Below, one piece after another: positions 8,379 to 16,416 of a stretch of DNA of 64,000 nucleotides. Source of the stretch: Acidobacteriota bacterium (GTDB lineage Bacteria; Acidobacteriota; Blastocatellia; Pyrinomonadales; Pyrinomonadaceae). The stretch lies in assembly GCA_019242475.1 (NCBI GenBank), contig JAFAVK010000035.1, positions 39,074 to 103,073 of the forward strand, read 5' to 3'. Numbering within the stretch: the stretch's first letter is position 1; each line of letters starts with the position of its first letter. Both the position numbers and the translations under genes were made by a program. A model generated the notes under the pieces. It was not told where the DNA came from, did no database searches, and saw nothing but the letters and a program-made list of their open reading frames with translations.

Positions 8379-9503
8379 CTAGTGCCACCCCTCGATGGCT
8401 TCGATCATCCTCTCCATGAACGGGGGCGGGCCGCCCGTGTGAATCCTGACCGTCCTCTCGTCGGGGACGGGCAGCTCGTGGCCCGGCATGACGAAGACGC
8501 CCCGCTCCAGCATGCGCGCGTGGAACTCGCGCGAGGAGACGCGCGGGGGGAGCGTCAGGACGGCGTAGTTGCTCTTGAAGTCCGAGCAGGAGTAGTCGTC
8601 GCGCCGGTTGAGAAACGCCCTCATCATGTCGCGGTTCTGCCGGATGTGGGCGAGGATGGTCTCGCCGGGCCTCAGCTCGCCGCCGGTCGCGAGGACGTAG
8701 GTCGCCCGGAGCAGCGCCTCCAGCCCGAGGCCGAAGGGCACGTAGCGGTCAACCTCGGCCGCGTGCGCGCGGTTGGAGAAGAGGCTGAAGCCGATGCGCA
8801 GGTGCGACATGCCGAAGTACTTCGAGAAGGAGTGGAAGACGGCGACCCGCTTGTGCGGGTAGCGCGCGATGATCTCCCGGGTGCTGATCTCGGGGTCGAT
8901 GTTGGCGCAGGTGCGGTCTATCGCCACGTCGAGCTCTTCGGGGACGCTGTCGAGGATTTGGAGCAGTTGGCCGTCGGGGATGGGCAGTCCCGTCGGGTTG
9001 TTCGGCGTGACGAGGAAAAGGCAGCTCGGCGACCCGCTGCGCAGCGCCGCGAGCAGACCTTCGAGCGGGTATTCGTAGCCCGGCCCGAGCGGCACGCCGA
9101 GGAGGCTCATGCGGAGAGCCTCCACCTTGTGATAGTACCTGAAGTAAGTCGGCGTCGCCACCAGAAATCCCCGGCGGCGGTCGGTCAGCTCCAGCCGTTG
9201 GACGTGCGCGAGGAAGGTGTCGATGCACCCGTTGCAGCTGAAGTTCGGCTGCGCCTGGACGGGCTCGACGCCGTAGACCCTGGCTATCGTCCGGCGCAGG
9301 CGCGTGCCGCCGCCGATGACCTCTGGGTACAGCTCGCCGCGCTTCATGTCGGTGAAGCCGTCCTCGTCGCGCAGGCCGAGGAGGCGGTCGGTGACGGCCT
9401 CGGGGGTGGGGAAGAGGGCGAGCATCTCCTCGAGCTTCTCCGGCGAGAGGTCGTCGTCGAAGCCCTTCTCGTACATCCCGGCCTCGGTCTGCTTTATGCC
9501 CAT
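8379..9503 (-). CDS. PLP-dependent class I/II aminotransferase
   Basis: A 374-residue fold-type I aminotransferase in the histidinol-phosphate-aminotransferase-like group. The PLP lysine is in HSFSKYFGMSHLRIGF, the substrate/cofactor loop is VTPNNPTGLP, and GFVVATPTYFRYYH-type strands come before it. Two features are unusual: FSCNGCIDTFLAH, with two cysteines in the PLP phosphate-binding region, and CANIDPEISTREI where the family usually has an AYxxF segment. It starts the three-gene aminotransferase-SIS-FAH operon. The substrate is unknown, and an amino-sugar or keto-acid role would fit the neighbours. Confidence 0.8.
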   Translation of the reverse strand: MGIKQTEAGMYEKGFDDDLSPEKLEEMLALFPTPEAVTDRLLGLRDEDGFTDMKRGELYPEVIGGGTRLRRTIARVYGVEPVQAQPNFSCNGCIDTFLAHVQRLELTDRRRGFLVATPTYFRYYHKVEALRMSLLGVPLGPGYEYPLEGLLAALRSGSPSCLFLVTPNNPTGLPIPDGQLLQILDSVPEELDVAIDRTCANIDPEISTREIIARYPHKRVAVFHSFSKYFGMSHLRIGFSLFSNRAHAAEVDRYVPFGLGLEALLRATYVLATGGELRPGETILAHIRQNRDMMRAFLNRRDDYSCSDFKSNYAVLTLPPRVSSREFHARMLERGVFVMPGHELPVPDERTVRIHTGGPPPFMERMIEAIEGWH

Positions 9504-9623
9504 GGCGCGGAACCTCCGCGGAGTGTCCGCGGCGCGCCGCGGGCACGGATGCTGCTTAGGGTGCTGACGGTAGTGGTAGCTTTTACCGCTTTTTGCGCCG
9601 CCCGTCCAGCACTGGCGGGGAGA

Positions 9624-12467
9624 TCAGGGTGACCCCTTTGACGCCCGCGCGCGCGCGGGGCGTTGCACTTTTTTCAGCCCCCGCTCCTCCAGCGCCGTCT
9701 CGATAGACCAGAGCAGGCTGCTCCATCCCTGCTCGTTCCATCCGTCGCCGACGAAGAGTTTCACCGAGGTGAGCATGGAGAGCGCCCGCGGGGGCTTGCA
9801 GTCGTCGAGGCGCACCGGGAGGATGAAGATGCCGCCGAGCGGGACGTTCTTCTCGGCGTCGAGCGCCAGCCGCAGCTCCCTCTGGACGGGCCCGTTCTTG
9901 ACGACCGACTTCTTGGAGAGACAGCTCATGAAGATGTGCGAAGTCCGGATGGCCTCCTCGATCCTGTCCCGCCAGTTGCCGCCCACCGGCAGCTTGTCCC
10001 TGTCCAGCCAGGCGTCGTACCCGGCCGCCTTGAGCCGCCGTGCGATCTTGACGACCTTGGCCCTGTCCTCCGACGCGTGGCTGAGGAAGATGACGGGTGT
10101 AGGCTCGTCCGTCCCGCCCTTCGCCCCGGACGGGCGCGTCACGCGCGGCGGCATCGGCAGCGCCGCGGAGCCGCCGGCGAGGCGCGCGGCCACGGCCTCC
10201 CTGATGGTATCGTTGAGGCTCTCCAGCGCATCGTCGTCGTTCGGCTTCTCCGCCCCTTCGCCCTCGGGTTGATACTTGACGAACGGGAAGACCTTGTCGA
10301 GCGAGTCCCCGCCGAACAGATCGACCTTGACGCTGAGGAACTCAAGCAGCTTGTAGAAGTAGGAGAAGATGGGGCGGAAGTATGCGTAGAGCGCATCCTC
10401 GATGGCGCGCCGCACTTCGAGGAGGTCGTCGGCTCTGACCCCGGCGGTCGCCGGCGGCGCGTCGTCGTTGGCCGCCCCCTCCCCGGCGTCCGGCGCGTCG
10501 TCGGCCGCCGGGGAGGGCCGCGCCTCGGGCCGGCCGAGCCACGCGCGCAGGTTGGCGATCAGCTCCCCGTAGTCCTCCTTCTCGGCCGAGAGCAGGCTCT
10601 CGCCGTACTGCTCAAGGTAGTCGAGGACGGACGAAGCGTACTCCGTCAGCAGGTACGGCATCTGGTAGCGCTTGAAGTCGGCGAGCTGGGGGTCTTTCCA
10701 CGCGCCGGGCACCTCGAAGAGGATGTCCCTCTCCTTCGTCACGTCGAAGGAGTCGCGGTAGAGGTACGCCTCGAACGTCTGCTCGGAGAGGTCGGCGCGG
10801 TCTGTGAGGAAGTTATAGATCATGCCGTCGGTGTAGAGGAAGTCGAGCTTCTTGAGGGCGTCGTGCGCGTCGGCGAGGAGTATCTTACTGTCGTCCTTGA
10901 TGCCGAGCGCGTCCTGAAGCATCTGCGGGAGCCGGCGGCTGAAGATCGTGAAAACGTCGCTGCCCTCCTTGTGCTCGGGCGTCCCCTTGTCTTTGCTCTT
11001 GGGCACCAGCCGGCGCTGGGTGAAGTCCTCCAGGGCCGAGACGGTCGTGACGAAGATGTTCACGCGCCCCTTGAGCGTGCGCCGCGCCGCCGGCAGCCAC
11101 GACGGCGCCTTGGCCGGGTCGGGCTCGTCGTGGGCGTTGACGACCGGGGCCATCGCCGAGAGGTTGTAGTGGCAGTAGTCGCAGTAGTAGTGCATGATCC
11201 TCTTGAACGCGCGGAACTCGTCGGCGGCGAGTTCGCTCTTGTCGTTGAGGACGTAGACGCGGTTGAGGCTCTTGCGCGAGCCCTCCTTGAGGACGCCGTT
11301 CAGGCTCGTCCTCAGCCAGCGGCGGTAGAGCGGCTCGGCCTCGTGGATTTTGATGGTGGCCTTGACCGAGGTCGTGTCTACGGCGTGGATGGCCGAAGAC
11401 TTCTCGAAGGTGCTGATGGCCCGCTCCAGCCGGATCATGTCGGCCGTGACGACGCTCCGGTTGATCCGGTCAACGATGCCCCGGGCCGGCAGGCCGCGAT
11501 CCGCGCCGAGCTTGGTGAATCGCTCGCTGTTGGCGAAGGCCCGGTACATGGCGACGGCCGCGCGCTTGAAGTGTCCCTCGCTTCCCGCGCCGCCTTCGTC
11601 GCGGCCGTCCCGCGCGTTGCTCCACGGGTCGCTGTACACGGCGACGCCCCGCGGGTCCTTGCCGACCTTCTCCCACGCCGCCTCGAAGAGGCCCACGAGG
11701 GGGGCCACGTCTTCGGTCGCCGCCTCGGCCGCGGCGCGGGTCTCGAACCACCTCGCCGTGCAACGGCCGTGGTAGGGGAGGTCGAAGGGGTTCGCGTCTT
11801 CGAGCATGTCGCGGAGCTGGTAGAAGTTGTGGACGCCGTCCGGCCTCCGGGCCGGGGCCGGCTGGAAGTCGATGAGGAGCGTGTCGGAGATGTCGCCCGG
11901 CCACGGCGTCGATTTGCGGAACGACTCGTGGAAGAGGAGTCCGACCCTGATGCCGATGGCCGCCTGCTCGTTGATGGCGCTGATGGCCGACTGCGTGAGG
12001 AAGGCGAAGTCGTCCATCCTCCGGAAGGCGAAGATGCGGGAGACCTCCGACTTCATCCCGGCGAACCCGCCGAGCAGGAGGATGATGTTTTGCAGCTCCA
12101 GGTAGAGGCGCGCCTTCTCGCTCTGCCAGTAGGCGAGCGTCTTGTCCTCGCCCTTCGGCAGCCGGTTGATGGCGTAGACCTTCAACTCGCCGCCCGCGCG
12201 CCGGAAGCGGTGGAGGTAGTGGGCCATGGCGAGGATCGCCTCGTCGAGGTGGGTGACGAACTTGAAGGGGAAGCCGTAGGTGTGGATGGGGGGCTCTTTG
12301 TCGATGAACTCCCTGACCCCGAGGTTGATGAGGCGGTTCGCCAGCTTTTTCGGCGGGAACCGCCCCTTGACGATCCTGGCCTGGATGGCGTCGAGCAACT
12401 GGGCGAAGTCGAGCGGGGCGTCGGGCGGCGCCCCCTCCTGCTCCGGGCTGGGGTTCTGTTCGCTCAC
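9624..12467 (-). CDS. Large protein with C-terminal TIR domain, candidate defence effector
   Basis: About 947 residues from the GTG at 12467, which has GAGGAGAGAG upstream; a TTG at 12503 would add 12 residues. The last ~158 residues are a TIR domain: VIFLSHASEDRAKVV, a WLDRDKLPVGGNWRDRIEEA loop, then VQRELRLAL. The Glu of the last motif aligns with the catalytic Glu of NAD-cleaving TIR proteins such as SARM1. The preceding ~800 residues match no domain I know. They contain Tyr/Phe-rich helical stretches, a CDYCHY motif and an acidic Ala/Asp/Pro-rich linker before the TIR part. Placing the TIR domain after a large sensor-like region resembles prokaryotic immune proteins. It precedes the aminotransferase operon by 120 bp on the same strand. 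Defence function is inference. Confidence 0.8.
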   Translation of the reverse strand: MSEQNPSPEQEGAPPDAPLDFAQLLDAIQARIVKGRFPPKKLANRLINLGVREFIDKEPPIHTYGFPFKFVTHLDEAILAMAHYLHRFRRAGGELKVYAINRLPKGEDKTLAYWQSEKARLYLELQNIILLLGGFAGMKSEVSRIFAFRRMDDFAFLTQSAISAINEQAAIGIRVGLLFHESFRKSTPWPGDISDTLLIDFQPAPARRPDGVHNFYQLRDMLEDANPFDLPYHGRCTARWFETRAAAEAATEDVAPLVGLFEAAWEKVGKDPRGVAVYSDPWSNARDGRDEGGAGSEGHFKRAAVAMYRAFANSERFTKLGADRGLPARGIVDRINRSVVTADMIRLERAISTFEKSSAIHAVDTTSVKATIKIHEAEPLYRRWLRTSLNGVLKEGSRKSLNRVYVLNDKSELAADEFRAFKRIMHYYCDYCHYNLSAMAPVVNAHDEPDPAKAPSWLPAARRTLKGRVNIFVTTVSALEDFTQRRLVPKSKDKGTPEHKEGSDVFTIFSRRLPQMLQDALGIKDDSKILLADAHDALKKLDFLYTDGMIYNFLTDRADLSEQTFEAYLYRDSFDVTKERDILFEVPGAWKDPQLADFKRYQMPYLLTEYASSVLDYLEQYGESLLSAEKEDYGELIANLRAWLGRPEARPSPAADDAPDAGEGAANDDAPPATAGVRADDLLEVRRAIEDALYAYFRPIFSYFYKLLEFLSVKVDLFGGDSLDKVFPFVKYQPEGEGAEKPNDDDALESLNDTIREAVAARLAGGSAALPMPPRVTRPSGAKGGTDEPTPVIFLSHASEDRAKVVKIARRLKAAGYDAWLDRDKLPVGGNWRDRIEEAIRTSHIFMSCLSKKSVVKNGPVQRELRLALDAEKNVPLGGIFILPVRLDDCKPPRALSMLTSVKLFVGDGWNEQGWSSLLWSIETALEERGLKKVQRPARARASKGSP

Positions 12468-12693
12468 TGGAATATCTCTCTCCTCGTCGGTGTGGCGATA
12501 CAAGGGGACAGCTCTATGCGGCCGGGATGAGCGCCTGTCGCGCCGGAGGCGCGGCCCCCTCTCGGGGAAACACCACGGCGGACGCTACTCAGTCCGGGGT
12601 GGCACTGGTTATGCTGTTAATGCGTGAGGGCGCTCGGCCGTCGCCCGCGTTTATACGCCCGCGACATTTGACTGTCAATGGAGGAGAGTCGCC

Positions 12694-13188
12694 GTGGGGG
12701 GGAGTGCAAAATTCGTCGTGCAGGAGCACCACGCGAGCCGCCTGCACTGGGATTTTCGTTTGGAGATCGAGGGGACGCTGAAGTCCTGGGCGGTGCCGAA
12801 GGGGCCTTCGCTCGACCCCGCGGCGAGGCGTTTGGCCGTCGAGGTGCCCGACCACGCGCTCTCGTACATGACGTTCGAGGGCGTGCTGCCCGAGGGCACC
12901 TACGGCGCGGGGCGCGTCTACCGCTGGGACATCGGCGCCTTCCTCCCCGACGGCGACCCGGCCGCGGGCTGGCGCGCGGGCGCGCTGCGCTTCCGCCTCG
13001 AAGGCGCGCGGCTCGGCGGCGCGTGGCACCTCTTCAGGATGAAGGGGCGCGAGGAGGGCGGCCGCCCGCTCTGGCTCCTCCAGAAACTGCCCGACGAGTT
13101 CGCCGCCCCCGGCCACGAGGCCGAGACCGTCGGCGAGCGCGACAGGCCGAAGAAGGCCGCGAAGCAGAGAGCGAAGAAGAAGAAGTGA
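12694..13188 (+). CDS. Stand-alone LigD-type 3'-phosphoesterase domain protein
   Basis: A 164-residue protein consisting of little more than the phosphoesterase (PE) domain of LigD, which trims 3'-phosphate and ribonucleotide ends during non-homologous end joining. The domain starts [19 protein letters not shown], with the active-site His and Asp/Arg residues, and continues with [12 protein letters not shown] and [13 protein letters not shown]. The C-terminus is a lysine-rich tail suited to DNA contact. The GTG start has GGAGGAG 7-8 bases upstream. Its stop codon is the first TGA of the dyad that follows. A PE-POL fusion and an ATP ligase lie 1.5-5 kb away, so it may be an accessory end-processing enzyme or a paralogue. 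Confidence 0.88.
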   Translation: MGGSAKFVVQEHHASRLHWDFRLEIEGTLKSWAVPKGPSLDPAARRLAVEVPDHALSYMTFEGVLPEGTYGAGRVYRWDIGAFLPDGDPAAGWRAGALRFRLEGARLGGAWHLFRMKGREEGGRPLWLLQKLPDEFAAPGHEAETVGERDRPKKAAKQRAKKKK

Positions 13189-13258
13189 TGAGTGATGGAT
13201 GATGAATGATGAATAGGAAGCAAGCCGTTCTTAATGCATCATTCATCATCCATCACTG
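13185..13258. repeat. Intergenic dyad, GATGAAT word type
   Basis: GTGATGAGTGATGGATGATG and the following AATGATGAAT (13185-13214) pair with GCATCATTCATCATCCATCA (13236-13255). It lies between two convergent genes, and both stop codons (phosphoesterase gene and SRPBCC gene) are TGA triplets within its arms. It could act as a bidirectional terminator, although there is no clear T run. Confidence 0.8.
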
Positions 13259-13720
13259 AATCCTTTCGACGCCGAGCTTGCGGGCGAGGCCGTCGCCGCC
13301 CCAGCCCATGACCACGTCGTGGTTCCACTTGAAGACGGGCCGGGCGAGGGGCGCGAGCAGGTTCATCCAGGGCTTCGTCGTCACGACGTTCCAGTCGTAT
13401 TGGACGCGCGTCACGTCGCCCTCCTGCGTGAAGCGCCAGAGCCCTCTGCCGGTCAGCTCGCCGACGGCCTCGCCCTCGATGAGCGAGAGCGGCTCGACGC
13501 GCGTCAGGCGCATGTGGAAGGCGAGGCGGTAAGGGAGCTTGCTCCGCCAGGTGTAGAGGTGGAGCGTGCCGATGCCCCCGCCGTCGCCCTCTTCGACGCG
13601 CTCGACGCGCTCGACGCCGCGCCACCACGCGGGCCACTTCTCCGACTGGTAGATCGAGTCCCACACGGGCTCGAGCGGCGAGCGGAAACGCCACAAGGTC
13701 ACGAAGCTATAGTCTGCCAT
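13253..13720 (-). CDS. SRPBCC-family protein (polyketide cyclase/START-like)
   Basis: A 155-residue SRPBCC protein with a helix-grip fold for binding hydrophobic ligands. Visible family features are the opening strand FVTLWRFRSPLEPVWDSI, the tryptophan-rich KWPAWWRGVE, and later FTQEGDVTRVQYDWNV. The length is normal for the family. No catalytic assignment is possible; members range from lipid binders to aromatase/cyclases. It is transcribed away from the DUF434 gene and converges on the phosphoesterase gene, with no obvious functional partner. Its TGA stop is in the arm of the adjoining dyad. Confidence 0.8.
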   Translation of the reverse strand: MADYSFVTLWRFRSPLEPVWDSIYQSEKWPAWWRGVERVERVEEGDGGGIGTLHLYTWRSKLPYRLAFHMRLTRVEPLSLIEGEAVGELTGRGLWRFTQEGDVTRVQYDWNVVTTKPWMNLLAPLARPVFKWNHDVVMGWGGDGLARKLGVERIQ

Positions 13721-13809
13721 GATGCGTCCACCGTCCCGGGGAGTGTCTCAGCTCACCATTCTAATACGCGCACACGCGCGGCGTCGGTTTTGACGAGAGG
13801 GCAGGGAAG

Positions 13810-14532
13810 TTGAGTCCCGACAGGCGGCGGCACAGGGGCGCGCACCCGGAGGACGCGCGGCTGTTCGAGGCGGCGCGGCTCGGGGCACTGCGCGTCGCGG
13901 TGTCCGAGCTGTCCTGGTTGTTGAGCCGCGGCTATCAGGCGAAGTCCGCGCTGAAGCTGGTGGGCGACCGGCACAACCTTCGGGAGCGGCAGCGCCTCGC
14001 CGTCGCGCGCGCGGCGTGCCCCGACGGGAGTCGTGAGGGCCGGCGCGCGCGCCGCGTAGACGCGGGCGGGGTCGAAGGCGAGGGGCTGGTCGTTGACGGC
14101 TTCAACCTCGTCATCCTGCTCGAGGCGGCGCTGTCGGGCGGCGTGCTCGTCCTGGGGCGGGACGGGTGCGTGCGCGACCTCTCGTCCGTCCACGGCTCTT
14201 ACCGCGCGGTCGAAGAGACGGAGCGCGCCATCCTGCTCGCGGGCGAGGCGCTTGAGCTGCTTCAGCCTTCCACGGTGCTGTGGCTGCTCGACAGCCCCGT
14301 CTCGAACAGCGGCCGCCTCGCCGCGCGCGTGCGCGAGGTGGCGTCCGCGCGCGGCTGGCCGTGGGAGGTGCGCGTCGAGTTCAACCCCGACCGCGAGATC
14401 GTCAAGTCAGACCGCGTCGCCGTCACCTCCGACTCCAACGTCCTCGACGGCGTCAAGCGGTGGCTCAACCTCGGGCGGATGATTGTCGAGAAGTATGTGG
14501 AGGGGGCGTGGGTGATTGACCTTTCAAAGTAA
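13810..14532 (+). CDS. DUF434 domain-containing protein
   Basis: A 240-residue protein resembling the DUF434 family, better known from archaea and scattered bacteria. The HRGAHPEDARLFEAARLGAL opening and the SRGYQAKSALKLVGDRHNL segment are characteristic. The C-terminal half (GEGLVVDGFNLVILLEAALS, DLSSVHGSYRAVEETERAI, then LLDSPVSNSGRLAARV) has aspartates spaced as in NYN/PIN-like nucleases; that link is my inference. The start used is a TTG at 13810 behind GCAGGGAAG, and a later start is possible. It neighbours two DNA-repair genes and converges on the ATP ligase gene, with a 14-bp gap. Confidence 0.75.
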   Translation: MSPDRRRHRGAHPEDARLFEAARLGALRVAVSELSWLLSRGYQAKSALKLVGDRHNLRERQRLAVARAACPDGSREGRRARRVDAGGVEGEGLVVDGFNLVILLEAALSGGVLVLGRDGCVRDLSSVHGSYRAVEETERAILLAGEALELLQPSTVLWLLDSPVSNSGRLAARVREVASARGWPWEVRVEFNPDREIVKSDRVAVTSDSNVLDGVKRWLNLGRMIVEKYVEGAWVIDLSK

Positions 14533-14546
14533 GAGTCCGGTCGGGC

Positions 14547-16181
14547 TTACGGGTGCATCTGTTTATAAAGTCTTTTCAGTCTCGTCAAATCATCCGCCTC
14601 GCGGGTGCTCTTGTCGGTGCGGACGCGCTTGAAGCGCGGGATGCGCAGGGCGTAGCCGGCGCGGTAGCGGGCGGTCTGCTGGATGTCCTGAAAGTCAACC
14701 TCGATGACGACCTCGGGCTCGATCTCCACGTCGCGGCCGCGGGCCGAGATGATCTTCGGTTCGAGCCGCGCGGTCAGCTCACGCAGCGCCTCTTCGGAGA
14801 AGCCGGTGCCGACCTTGCCGACGGTCTTGAACTCCGCGCGGTCGCGCACGGCGACGATGAGGCTCGACAGTAATCCCTTCCGACGGCCCGAGCCCCAGAT
14901 GCCGCCCGTGATGACCACGTCCAAAGTCTCGAAGGCGGGCTTGAGCTTCATCCAGTTCTCGGCGCGGCGCCCCGGCACGTAGACCGCGTCGGGGTCTTTC
15001 GCCATCAAGCCCTCGTGCCCCTCTTCGATGGCGCGGCGGAAGAAGGCGGCCTGCTCTTCGATTGAGTCCGTCACGACCGCTTCGGTCATCTTCACGCGTT
15101 CGGTCGGGCGGAAGAGCTTCGACAGGCGCGCGCGGCGCTCCGACTGCGGAACGTTCATCAAATCTTCGCCCTCGTGGTAGACCATCTCGAAGAGGTGCAG
15201 GACGAGCGGAATCTCGCGCGCCTTCTCTTCAATCCCGTGGACGCGGCCGAGGCGCATGAGCACGGCCTGGAACGGCTGCTTCTCCTTGAGCGCCGGGTCG
15301 AAGGCGACGGCCTCGCCTTCGAGCACGGCGTCGCCGCCCTTCCAGGCTTTAGCCAGTGCGGACACCACGTCGGGCATCGCCGCCGTGTCGTCGTTGAGGC
15401 GGCGCGAGTAGGTGCGTATCTCGGGCGGCCTGCCCTTCTTCAAATGTATCTGCAAGCGCGCGCCGTCGTACTTCACCTCGAAGAGTATCTTCTTGCCTTT
15501 GAGCTTCTCGAATATCTCCTCCGGGTTGTCCACCTTCTGCGCGTTCATGAACTGGTAGGGGCGGAAGAGCGTGAGCCCTGCGCGCGCGAGTGCCTTCGAG
15601 CCTTTACGCGCCTGCGCGGCCGTGTGGCCGATGTCGTTCGTCATCGCGTAGAGGTGTTCGACCGCGGCGGCGTCCACGTCGAAGGCCGCGGCCAGCGCGC
15701 GCGCGATGGCGCCAAGGCCAGCGCCGATGCGCATCTGGTTGAGCACCATGCGCGTGAAGTATTTCGCGCCGAGCGCCGTGGTGTTGCGGAAGACGTGCTC
15801 GACTAAAGACTCACGACTCTCGTCCTTCTCGACCGCGCGGTTGACCCTCCGCCAGAGCTTGTCCACCTCCAAAGTGTCTGCGCCGCGGACGTGCGCGGCG
15901 ACGACCTCGCTCATGTCGCCGGTGCGTTTGACCTCTTCGTCCACGTCGGCGGGTTCGAGGTCGAAGAGGCGCGCGAGGACGTTGCGCACGGTGCCGGGGC
16001 CGACGCCGAGACGGTCGGAGAGCTGAGGGTCTACGACCTCGCTCAGGGTGAAGTGCGCGGCCGCCGAGAGCGTGCGCGGGTCTGCGCCGCGGAAGAGTTC
16101 CGCGAGCGCACGCACGCGCGCGGGGTCTGCGCCCGCGCGGCTGATGCGCTCGTAGGTGTTGGCGAGTTCCGAGAACTTCAA
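14547..16181 (-). CDS. ATP-dependent DNA ligase
   Basis: A 544-residue ATP-dependent DNA ligase of the archaeal-type/LigB group. An N-terminal helical DNA-binding domain (about residues 1-170) is followed by the adenylation domain with the nucleotidyl lysine in FEVKYDGARLQIH and an OB-fold domain (WMKLKPAFETLDVVITGGIW). The protein seals nicks by forming a lysyl-AMP intermediate. I start it at the TTG giving MKFSELANTYERIS, which matches how homologues begin; the frame is open upstream but reads as non-conserved sequence into the divergent promoter region. It is divergent from the PE-POL gene, and together they would supply the activities fused in LigD. Alternatively it may serve general repair. 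Confidence 0.9.
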   Translation of the reverse strand: MKFSELANTYERISRAGADPARVRALAELFRGADPRTLSAAAHFTLSEVVDPQLSDRLGVGPGTVRNVLARLFDLEPADVDEEVKRTGDMSEVVAAHVRGADTLEVDKLWRRVNRAVEKDESRESLVEHVFRNTTALGAKYFTRMVLNQMRIGAGLGAIARALAAAFDVDAAAVEHLYAMTNDIGHTAAQARKGSKALARAGLTLFRPYQFMNAQKVDNPEEIFEKLKGKKILFEVKYDGARLQIHLKKGRPPEIRTYSRRLNDDTAAMPDVVSALAKAWKGGDAVLEGEAVAFDPALKEKQPFQAVLMRLGRVHGIEEKAREIPLVLHLFEMVYHEGEDLMNVPQSERRARLSKLFRPTERVKMTEAVVTDSIEEQAAFFRRAIEEGHEGLMAKDPDAVYVPGRRAENWMKLKPAFETLDVVITGGIWGSGRRKGLLSSLIVAVRDRAEFKTVGKVGTGFSEEALRELTARLEPKIISARGRDVEIEPEVVIEVDFQDIQQTARYRAGYALRIPRFKRVRTDKSTREADDLTRLKRLYKQMHP

Positions 16182-16373
16182 GTCTGTCTGCCGCCGGACA
16201 TACGTTTGTCTGAGAAGAACTTCGGCGTTTGAGCATGCAAGTTGCAAGCCTCTTAAAGCGACACTGGTTCCATCGCGGCGTGTGCGGGCGGGAGTCTGCA
16301 AAACTGCGCGGGGTTCGGGCGTGCGGCCCGCGCGCGTTCGGGGACGCACGCGGCGCGGGGCTGAACGGGACGC

Positions 16374-16387
16374 GTACACAGGTGTAC
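16374..16387. promoter_or_regulatory. Palindrome in the ligase / PE-POL divergent promoter region
   Basis: GTACACAGGTGTAC has perfect 6-base arms with a 2-base centre. It is 24 bp upstream of the GTG and 30 bp upstream of the ATG of the PE-POL gene, within the 235-bp region shared with the divergent ligase. Position and symmetry suit an operator, but no regulator is identified. Confidence 0.35.
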
Positions 16388-16416
16388 CGAACAGGCGGCG
16401 AAGGGGTTGGGTGCTG

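Noticed and set aside
9663..12530. A 955-codon open frame on the plus strand
   Set aside because: It is the antisense shadow of the TIR gene: composition is Arg/Val/Leu/Glu biased with no domain, as expected from GC-rich codon structure.
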